A DNA stretch of 64,000 nucleotides, from positions 2,119,001-2,183,000 of the forward strand of contig JAWRVZ010000094.1 in the NCBI GenBank assembly GCA_037043235.1, in the 5' to 3' direction. This DNA is from Rhodeus uyekii. Its lineage: Eukaryota > Chordata > Actinopteri > Cypriniformes > Acheilognathidae. Position numbers and translations under genes: made by a program. Under the pieces are notes generated by a model. It was given only the letters and a program-made list of their open reading frames with translations, had not been told where the DNA came from and did no database searches. Below are positions 56,106 through 64,000 of the stretch, piece after piece (position 1 is the first letter of the stretch; every line of letters starts with the position of its first letter).

Positions 56106-56996
56106 TATCTCACTGGCTGTCCGGCCTGCACCCCTGAAATTATTTATCTATGGTGCTGTACTTCGTCTCCTTCTTCAAGAGCTTCTGATCTTCAGCACCA
56201 ACTCCTCACTCTCAATCTCCTGGGACCGGACCGCTCCCAGCCCCAGTCAGACGACGCATCAGTCTACAACAAAACTCAGGAGAGTGTAACACTGTTCTAC
56301 AACAGAGAGCATCCTTAACCCAGTTAAAAGCCTGTTGACACGGCTCTGTCCACTGGACCAGATCTGGTGCTTCCTTTATAGTGAGGTCAGTCAGCAGCTT
56401 GGTGAGGTCTGAATAACTAGTTACAAACTGTGGCGAGCAGGGCGGGGTCGAGGGACCGTGAGAGCGTCACGAGAGCCGGTGGAGTGATGGATAATGAGCG
56501 ACACCTGCGAGCCATCGGTCTCTCGATTCTCACGGAGGAGCGGAGACATAAAAGGAGGAGCGACGACAGTGAAAGCGAGAGAGGACCAGGCCTGGATTTT
56601 ATGTTGTGTTTTGTGTGGGCGGCAGTCGGCCGCGAGGGGCTTCCGCCATTATGTTTAGTTTGTATTTGTGTTTATTTCATTATTAAAAGTCTGGTTAAAT
56701 GTCTGCCGGTTCCCGCCTCCTTCCTCCCTGAACATTTAACTCCGTTACACAAACCATCTATAATATCCTGCCAGCCACAATAACTGCCTAACCTCTTTTT
56801 TGGTCTTGGACCGCGGGCAGGCTGCAAATGCCCGTGACCCAAGTGGAAACCCAGATACCTTACCTCCACACGCCCAACCGCATACTTCTTCGGGTTGGCT
56901 GTCAGTCCGACCACCCTTAGCTCCCTTGGGAACACCTGCAGGTGCCCCATATCTCGCTGCCAGTCATTGCTGTAGATGATGATGTCATCCAGCTAG
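56106..56996 (-). pseudogene. Gypsy pol remnant (RT to RNase H), split by a solo LTR
   Basis: Minus-strand RT palm/thumb at 56750-56996: a Leu-Asp-Asp-Ile-Ile-Ile-Tyr catalytic box near 56975-56995, preceding 'MGHLQVFPRELRVVGLTANP' and 'VRYLGFHLGHG'. RNase H-region sequence (56106-56428) resembles 8690-9010 ('gtgaggtcagtcagc' shared). Frameshifts and stops throughout. The LTR at 56429-56749 interrupts it between RT and RNase H. Confidence 0.8.
56429..56749 (+). mobile_element. Solo LTR inserted in gypsy pol, perfect target duplication
   Basis: TGTGGCGAGCAGGGCGGGGT to TTTAACTCCGTTACA, 321 bp, flanked by CAAAC on both sides (56424-56428 and 56750-56754). Contains 'acataaaaggagg' (TATA-like, about 56547) and 'attattaaaagtctgg' near its 3' part. 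Removing it with one CAAAC rejoins the host pol sequence. Confidence 0.93.
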
Positions 56997-57067
56997 TCAG
57001 CCAAACAACCCAAACAGAAGCGTAACAAATTGGTCTAATCCAAATAGCGTGATGAAGGCTGTTTTTT

Positions 57068-57104
57068 AATAATAATAATAATAATAATAATAAGAAGAAG
57101 AAGT
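57068..57104. repeat. (AAT)n / (AAG)n microsatellite
   Basis: About nine AAT units then AAG units, directly at the start of the next dispersed repeat, as in the AAG run at 53697. Confidence 0.9.
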
Positions 57105-57600
57105 CATTACATTTATATAGCGCTTTATCAAAGACTTTCTCAAAGCGCTTACATGGATGGGGGAATCTCCTCAACCGCCACTAGAGTGCAGCATCCACCT
57201 GGATGATGCAACGGCAGCCATATTGCGCCAGAACGCTCACCACATACCAGCTTATTGGTGGAGAGGAGACAGAGTGATGAAGCCAATCAGAGAATGGGGA
57301 TGGTTAGGAAGCCATGATGGACAAATTTGGCCAGGATGGCGGGGTTACACCCCTACTCTTGCAAAGGACATCTTGGGATTTTTAATGACCACAGAGAGTC
57401 AGGACCTTGGTTTAGCATCTCATCCGAAGGACGGTGCTTGTTGCAGTACAGTGTCCCCGTCACTATACACCCACACAGACCACAGGGTGAGCACCCCCTG
57501 CTGGCCTCCTAACACCACTTCCAGCAGCAACCAAGTCATTCCAAGGAGTCTCCCATCCAGGAAAATAACCAGCCTTAGCCCTGATATAGGATAAGGCCGA
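57105..57600. repeat. Dispersed repeat, longest copy
   Basis: 'cattacatttatatagcgct', 'gcatccacctggatgatgca', 'agagtgatgaagccaatcag', 'gcatctcatccgaaggacgg', 'gagtctcccatccaggaaaa'. About 500 bp. Copies at 15165-15513 and 53697-53855. Probably the 3' part of a non-LTR retroelement; family not known to me. A 145-codon ORF over it is non-coding. Confidence 0.75.
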
Positions 57601-57629
57601 TAGGCCGATATAGGAAAAGTGGCCTGGAG

Positions 57630-59406
57630 GTGCATTACCAAGATTTCTGTGCCCATCAGTTGAATTACAAATTAGCTCTCAATAACACACGTACAGAATA
57701 CTACGCCTCTATGATCAACACTGCTAAAAGTCGACCAAAGACATTATTTTCAACTGTTAACAAACTTCTCAACCCATCATCGCATCTCATCACTGGCTCT
57801 TTTGGCCTCTGCAACTCATTCCTCCACTTCTTTGTAAATAAGATAAAATCCATCTATGAAACATTCTCACCTAATTCATCGGAAGTCTTCTCTAACTGGT
57901 CCTCATCACAGCCCATAAAACACACTCTCTCTAGCTTTACACCCACCAATATGACAGCTGTTAGAAACTTAATTGCTCATACCAGCTCATCCACTTCTCG
58001 GTTGGATCCAGCACCTACTTCACTTCTCAAAAACTGCCTATCTGCTATCTCCTCTCCTATTGCTCATCTAATCAATTGTTCTTTTTCTTCTGGTTCTGTC
58101 CCACTATCACTAAAAACAGCTGCTGTGATACCAATTTTAAAGAAACCTGGGCTGGACTCTTCAGTCATGAATAATTTCAGACCCATTTCTAATCTTCCTT
58201 TCGTTGCGAAGCTGCTTGAAAAAGTTGTTGCCTCTCAACTACAAGCTCATATCTCTGTAAACAACCTACCTGATCCCTTTCAGTCTGGCTTTTGGTCGGG
58301 CCACAGCACTGAAACAGCGTTGGTAAAAATTACTAATGACTTGCTTCTGTCTGCTGATTCTGGTTGTCTTACCATTTTTATCATGCTCGACTTAACTGCT
58401 GCATTTGATACTATATCCCATCATATACTCATCTCTCATCTATCTGCTATCGGCATCACGGGTAATGCGTTATCCTGGTTCATATCATATCTCACCGATA
58501 GACAATTCTTCGTTATTATTCAGAACTTCAAATCTTCTCCATGTTTTCTCTCTCAGGGTGTTCCTCAAGGCTCTGTTATTGGACCGCTTCTGTTTAACAT
58601 TTATCTGCTACCATTAGGCCACATTATCCGTAGTCATTATCCGTAGTCATTATCATGGTCTAAGCTATCATTGTTATGCTGATGACTTGCAAATCTACAT
58701 TTCAGCCCGCTCCGTCTCCACTCTCCCCCTGGACTCATTAAATACCTGTATTACTGATATTAAAACCTGGCTACATACAAACTTCCTGAAATTCAATAAC
58801 GATAAAACTGAGGTCACTGTATTCGGTCCACCATCCATTCTGAAAAAATCTGAACTGAGTATACTTATTGATGGGTCCTCATTAACTCCATCTCACTCTG
58901 TTAAAAATCTGGGTGTAACATTTGACTCTGCTCTTACATTTCAAGCTCATATTGGTTCAGTTACCAAGACTGCATTCTACCACCTTCGTTACATCGCCAG
59001 ACTCCGACCAGCTCGCAGCACTAAAGACACCGAAACTCTAATAAATGCCTTAATAACCTCACGTCTTGACTACTGTAATTCACTGCTTATTGGGCTTCCC
59101 AATAAAACTATCACTAGACTACAATATGTACAAAATTCTGCTGCCAGAGTCATCAATCAAGTCAAAAAATCGGACCACATTACCCCTTTGCTCTATAACC
59201 TTCACTGGCTACCTGTCTCTGTCCTTATCCAGTACAAAATTCTTCTGTTAACTTTTAAATGTCTGCATGGACTTGCTCCTCATTATTTATCTGAACTTCT
59301 GCACTGTTATTCTCCTCCACGTACTCTCCGGTCATCTGACTCTAGACTACTCACTATACCTCATTTCTTGGGTCACTCAGTACAATCTATCTTTGATTAT
59401 AGTTAA
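57630..59406 (+). pseudogene. L2-like LINE reverse transcriptase, two frames
   Basis: Frame 1 (57630-58646): linker region, then RT 'NNFRPISNLPFVAKLLEKVV', 'PFQSGFWSGHSTETALVKIT', 'MLDLTAAFDTISHHIL' (first catalytic Asp), 'GVPQGSVIGPLLFNIYLLPL'. Frame 2 (58687-59406): 'YHCYADDLQIYIS' (catalytic Asp pair, its start lies just before 58687), 'NNDKTEVTVFGP', 'VKNLGVTFDSALTF', 'LYNLHWLPVSVLIQYKILLL'. The break at about 58625-58650 is a local duplication of 'cattatccgtagt' that adds a stop. The endonuclease and the last C-terminal segment are absent; sequence after 59406 is not LINE-like. A LINE family distinct from the 31-36 kb element. Confidence 0.92.
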
Positions 59407-59464
59407 ATAGGGGTAGGATGGCGACCGTGTCAGTTGGTGAAGCTGACCGTTGATGGAACAGATC

Positions 59465-60620
59465 AACAGATCTTGAATTTACTATTCAAGTAAATTTTTA
59501 GGGTATCATGCAGGGATTGTTCCAGGGGAAAGTATTCTAGCTCAGGGAGGATTAGCCTCCCAAGGTTGTTCAGTTTTCCTGAGGCAGATCCCAGATCCCA
59601 GTCTGGTCTGGGGTCCCAGTTTAGCCTCCCCTGCCTGTTTAACCTCTCCTCTTCCTTGCTCTCTCTCACCCAAAAATATATCCATGCATAAATGCCCTTA
59701 AAATTGATGGCCAATTGGTTTCCAAAATCAGTAGATGTCGGATGTTCAGGTTAACTGCTACCTCCACACTGTGCTTTTGTCTCCAAAATTGAACAATCGC
59801 AGGCACCAAAGGATATTTCACCACATCCCGTGTCCACACCACACCTGTACCATGCTGCTCTTATGCAGGAACTCTGGTTGAATCAGACTTTGATGAATTG
59901 AGGTCTGGTTACATCCCAAATCCACCAAAGCCTGATACGTACCCACTTTAATAATCACCAGTATTTGGTACAAGCCTGCTTGATTAGGGGTGGCCTGCGG
60001 TGCACCCAAGACCCGGATCAGGGTCCCATCTCCATTACTGGAAACCTGTCCACCCAGTGCCCTGGGTCCATTGCAGCACCAGCAGGCCAGCTCAGGATTG
60101 CCCTCTCCCTTGGTGGTAGCAAGCGAGTCAATGAACTGGTGAGGAGAGAGCGGTGCAGTAGACGTGTGGAAAGGGGCAGGATTAGAGGGTGAAGGGGGGA
60201 AACACAAAGGTAGGGAGAGAGAGAGGCAGATGGTAGGGATTCTCCAAACCTGGGCACACCACCATCTGGTCCTCTTTAGGAGATGAGTTAGGGTTAGGGT
60301 GAACTGACCCAGCACCACCCTGTCAATGACCTGGTTGACGTCGCTTCCCCCAGCCAATAGCCATTTGCGGAGATGCTGAGCCATCACAAAGGACCTGGCA
60401 GTTGTTGGTCCTCTACTTGCGCCACTGAGCTTGTGGCCACTCACATGCCTCTACTGTTTTCTCAAATAAGTCGATGAAGGCCTCAGGATCACCCAACAGC
60501 CCCATTTTCGACATTGGCATGTGGGATGGTGTGGCCAAGGTCACTGATGTTCATCCAATGTTCGAAAATGGCGATCTGACAGGGACTGCATGACAGCAGC
60601 AGCATTTTCTTCTTATTCCC
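59465..60620 (-). pseudogene. Gypsy gag/protease remnant
   Basis: A 208-codon minus frame (59818-60444) reads, in order, gag (SCAN-like) 'ARSFVMAQHLRKWLLAGGSD', 'VNQVIDRVVLGQFTLTL', then a decayed zinc-knuckle region ('CWCCNGPRALGGQ'), then the protease start 'LIRVLGAPQATPNQAGLY', 'YQALVDLGCNQTSIHQSLIQ'. The protease catalytic triad DSG is changed to DLG. Upstream gag sequence (about 60445-60560) continues in another frame ('GDPEAFIDLFEKTVEA' region). Downstream pol is degraded to about 59465. No LTR seen nearby. Inactive. Confidence 0.85.
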
Positions 60621-61112
60621 AGGTTAGTTACACTGTAAAAATTCTTTCAAGAAAACTTGCACTTTATTGATTGACACTCTGGGAATGTTTTGTGTGATCA
60701 CGTCATGAGGCACGTGTGAAATCAAGCCAATGGTGTGAAGGGACGTTAGAGGCGGGTGACGTCATGAACCAGGAAACTACAGTATAAGGGCATGCCAAAC
60801 AAACCAAGCCCTCAAATGCTGACTGTGTAGATTGTGTGCATTACAAACACCAGTCCTGACACCAGTGATAATCCTTCCATCATACATCCATCTTATCATC
60901 CTGTCTAGCAAGTGTGTGACAGTTAAGTAAGGGATAATCTTTCATCACTTTGAAGGAATTTATTCTGCAATAACAAACTGACTGGATGTACATTGTCCTG
61001 TTTATTACAGGACTACTTGCCACATAAGTAAACTTGCCACAAAAGTAAATAATTAGACAAAAATGACTAATTGAATTGAATTTTTTTATTAGGACTTCCG
61101 CAAAGCTTCCAA
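60621..61112. other. Non-coding region
   Basis: No gene or element ends supported; includes 'gtaaacttgccac' repeats near 61020-61045. Confidence 0.35.
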
Positions 61113-61935
61113 GTCAAGTCAAGTCACTTTTATTTATATAGCGCTTTTTACAATGTAGATTGTTTCAAAGCAGCTTTACAGTGGTCACAGGAAAAACAAT
61201 ATAAACAAAGTTTGTTTGGCTGAACAGCAGCCTTGAAAGAGCAGGTGAATTAATACAATTAATGAATTTTAAGTGTTAAGTTTCCCCAACTGAGCAATCT
61301 ATAGGCGACAGCGGCAAGGAACCAAAACTCCAGCAGGTGACGTAATGAATGAAGAATGGAATGGAGAAAAAAACATTGGGAGAAACCAGGCTCAGTCGGG
61401 GGACCAGTTCTCCTCTGGCCAACAGACAAACAGTACATGATTATTTTATTAACAACAATTCATGTCCAATATGAAGTCCAATTTGGTCCGGTCAGAGATG
61501 AGTTCATGATCGTCACAGGGGAGGGTTTAGTAGAGTCACGGTCTCCGCAGACACTTCAGGGCAGTGCTGTGCTCGTGTCCAGGTCCTTCATCTGATCTGG
61601 ATACGGTCCGGATCCGGCTGACCATGGTAACCTCAGAATAAACAGAGACCAATATCAGCGTAGATGTCATTCTTCTTCTGATGTATCGAGTACATCAGGT
61701 GTTATGGGAATGTTCCCGGTTCCGGCTGACCTAAATTATGCAGCCTAACAATCATTTTACATTAATTGGTTTAAAAATGTATGTATAATGTGTTGTGTGT
61801 GCCAGGTTGAAGAGATGTGTTTTTAGTCTAGATTTAAACTGACAGAGTGTGTCTGCTTCCCGAACTGTATTAGGAAGATTTAGGAGCTAAATAGGAAAAG
61901 GATCGACCACCAGCAGTTGACTTTGATATTCTATA
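61113..61935 (-). mobile_element. L2 3' fragment, 5'-truncated
   Basis: Minus-strand match to the L2 3'UTR and last RT codons (31560-32390): tail 'aagtcaagtcaagtcac' at 61113, 'gagaaaccaggctcagtcgg', and RT C-terminal 'ggtcgatccttttcctattt' on the minus strand near 61890-61915. A small deletion removed part of the RT end near 61875. Truncated at about 61935. Confidence 0.88.
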
Positions 61936-62391
61936 AATAAATACATTACAGTGTACAAAACAATTGTTGCAAAATGGCAGAAGCTGTATTTGCCAAATGT
62001 AGAACTTCCAAGAAGAAAAAAAATGTTCCAACCAAGTGTGAATCACTGACTACAGTTATCCGGATGAGCCTGTTATCAGTTTTTGGGGGGATCAATTTTT
62101 TGTTATTGGTGGAATAACACAATGCTAGATAGACCGATAAGCCAATCAGAATAAAATATTCCACAGAGCCATGTCACAATAAATATTATACCAGTACATA
62201 ATTTTTTAATGGATGACATCAGACTTACAAAATTGAAAAATTATTTTTAAGTTAGGATTCACAATTCAATTAAAAAACTTTTAAAGTATTTGTCTGAATT
62301 CCAGTGTTTGTGCTATTTCAGTGTTTAACTTCAAATGGCAGTGAAGTGGGCCGAACATTTGTTCTGAAAAATTAATTTACATAAATGTTAG
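61936..62391. other. AT-rich non-coding region
   Basis: No element or exon supported. The minus ORF at 61946-62164 shows a hydrophobic N-terminus but no family signature. Confidence 0.35.
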
Positions 62392-62394
62392 TGT

Positions 62395-62757
62395 TGTGGT
62401 GAGCGATGATGAAGGTGACGGATAGCAGGTTCAAACAGAAAATTATCTTTATTGAAACAAAACAAAAACACTTTAAATAAACATGCATAAACAAAATGGC
62501 ACACTTGTGCAAAACTGGAAATATCTATGTAGAAACATAGAGCAAAGGGGGAAGGGAAGAACATCCACACACTGGCAAACACAGGTTAAAAAAAATCACA
62601 AAAGACTATGAAAACATGAGGGTTTATATACAAGAGGGGATAGGAAACAGGTGACGAGACTAACAAGGAAGTGATTGACATGACAAGTGAAGCAGATGAC
62701 ACGGGAAGCACATGGGAGGTAACTGGAAGTGTGAAGCAACACGACAGGACTGTGACA
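62395..62757 (-). mobile_element. LTR, probably solo
   Basis: In minus orientation TGTCACAGTCCTGTCGTGTT to CATCGCTCACCACA, with 'ttgtatataaaccctcatg' (TATA-like, about 62618-62636) and 'ttcaataaagataat' (poly(A) signal, about 62441-62455). AGTGT flanks it at 62390-62394 and, one base further out, at 62759-62763, a probable 5-bp target duplication. Related to 50221-50572. Confidence 0.8.
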
Positions 62758-62763
62758 AAGTGT

Positions 62764-63376
62764 TGACTAAAAGTTCATGCATGAACATATGAAGATGTTC
62801 TGGAAAGCTGTTTCATGACTGTATCCCTGAGTGACAGTAGCTGAAAATCAGCGCATGAACCAACAGCAGTTTTAGCAAAGCCATGAAGTCATAAAGTTTG
62901 GTGAACGAACAAATGAATCAACAGTCAGGCAACAAGTACTCAGATTGCCTAAATCACGTCTCATAATCTCTAACAAACCTGTCGCTCAAACTGTGCCATA
63001 TTCCTGGAAGCTGTCGCAGTGAGATAGAGTTACACCTTAAACTCTTTGGAAAGCTTGGTTTTGATATCACGCACTGACCTTGAATGTATCATATTCTACT
63101 ATGGTAACTCTCTGCAGCAGGATGCTTATTTCTAAAATGGCAGTTTCTTTTGATCCCTCCACAGTATGTTTTTCTGCAAAATATGATTCTATGAAATCTG
63201 ATTCAAAATATTAGTGGTCGATCAGAGCTGCATGTCTGTCAAAATCCAAACTACTGAAATGAAAATACAGCACCTTCAATTTATTTTAGAAAATTTAAGA
63301 GCACCTTTTAAGAGTCAGTCATATTCATGATCCCATGTAAATTATGTGAGCCTATGTGTCCATTAGATCAAAAGAT
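62764..63376. other. Non-coding region
   Basis: No gene or element ends supported. Confidence 0.35.
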
Positions 63377-64000
63377 CTGAAAATGCCAAACATCTACCTG
63401 CCCATGGACCTTTCCCTCCTAGAAATCAATACAGAAGAGTTTGAAAGTAGTATAAATAACACCAGGTCAATGGGAATGTGTCTCCCTCGTCTACTTGTGA
63501 TCAAAAAGCATTGCTTCAGATGGAATCCACAGGTTCAGTCTGCGTTACAAGAACATAAGAGCCCCTTTGTTTTGGCTTCCATTCATTCCAGTCCTGACCC
63601 TTCATTTCAGTTTGTTCTGGAGGTTAATGCATCAGAGATGGGGGTGGGGAATTTTATCCCATACTGTTTTTTTTTCCTTTTCCCAGCAGAACGGAATTAT
63701 GGTGTTGGGAGTAGGCAAATACTGGCCGTCAGGTTGGCGTATTGGTGAACATTTTTTTTTATCCCAGTTTAAGAGAATCAAATTGGTATTTAATGTCTCC
63801 AAGGTCAAACACGTCATTTTTTCATCCCTTTATATCCTATCAACTCTATTACTCCCCCACCTTGACTAGTGGAGCGGTTATTTGCCTACATAGTTAAAAA
63901 GATCTTCGATGTCAGACAGAGGGGCAGGGGTCATTAATATCTTGTAGACTGGGCAATGGTCCACAGAAGAAGTTCTGGGTTCCAGCTTTTGTTATTCTGG
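63377..64000 (+). pseudogene. Gypsy pol remnant (RNase H, chromodomain-like), runs off the end
   Basis: RNase H start: 'HCFRWNPQVQSALQEHKSPF', 'SPDPSFQFVLEVNASEMGVG' (the usual catalytic VDAS is VNAS), then 'FPAERNYGVGSRQILAVRLA' after a poor stretch. A later segment (about 63880-64000) encodes 'KKIFDVRQRGRG' and 'LVDWAMV', matching the chromodomain-type end of fish gypsy pol. The integrase between them is deleted. Frameshifts and lost catalytic Asp make it inactive. The 3' LTR would lie beyond the window. Confidence 0.82.

Noticed and set aside
57157..57594. 145-codon ORF resembling the one at 15119-15556
   Set aside because: The similarity is that of a shared dispersed repeat; the frame is not conserved between copies and no domain is visible.
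59965..60257. ORFs antisense or overlapping the gypsy gag region
   Set aside because: Shadow frames of the gag/protease remnant.

Overview
The window looks like nuclear DNA of a ray-finned fish, most likely a cypriniform (carp/zebrafish relative). It is AT-rich, nearly free of long host reading frames, and packed with decayed fish-type transposable elements: L2/CR1-like LINEs whose ORF1 carries an esterase domain, Ty3/gypsy fragments and solo LTRs, Tc1, Tigger/pogo and hAT remnants, TTAA-flanked and palindromic MITEs, a tRNA-derived SINE and long microsatellites. I see no prokaryotic genes, rRNA, CRISPR array or operon.

Host genes are few. The clearest is a 46-codon (or 38-codon) ORF at 25280-25420, directly followed by a splice donor. 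Its product ends in a Leu-Pro-Lys-His-Ser-Tyr-Trp motif and one membrane helix, and matches vertebrate C4orf3 (another-regulin, a SERCA-binding micropeptide). Candidate 3'UTR exons follow at 25979 and 28084, with AATAAA at 28292. A second good candidate is an isolated 127-nt exon at 6771-6897 with proper splice sites, from a protein I do not recognise. Weaker exon-like pieces lie at 30018-30079 and 51155-51290.

Layout. 1-6.4 kb: duplicated AT-rich sequence, a Tigger-like MITE with a GC-rich minisatellite, an LTR-like block holding about 42 TGCATG units, and a rearranged gypsy pol with its 3' LTR. 6.4-10.8 kb: candidate exon, second Tigger-like copy, an internally deleted gypsy, and Tc1, hAT and LINE scraps. 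10.8-24.8 kb: AT-rich intergenic or intronic DNA with an L2 copy (13.8-15.9 kb, itself hit by another repeat), a solo LTR, a broken Tc1, a third Tigger-like copy and an inverted LINE. 24.8-28.5 kb: the C4orf3 locus and a SINE. 30.1-40.3 kb: a deep nest in which hAT-type ends bracket a Tigger/pogo element (itself containing an LTR and a near-full-length L2), a second Tigger-like MITE and a Tc1. 40.3-64 kb: solo LTRs, another LINE with a clean 15-bp target duplication, more L2, a gypsy 3' half hit by a solo LTR, a LINE RT, a gypsy gag/protease piece, and a gypsy pol fragment running off the end.

The elements do not act together. They record successive insertions, and nesting plus target-site duplications give relative ages. 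All family calls come from reading translated motifs and repeat ends by eye; no database search was possible.
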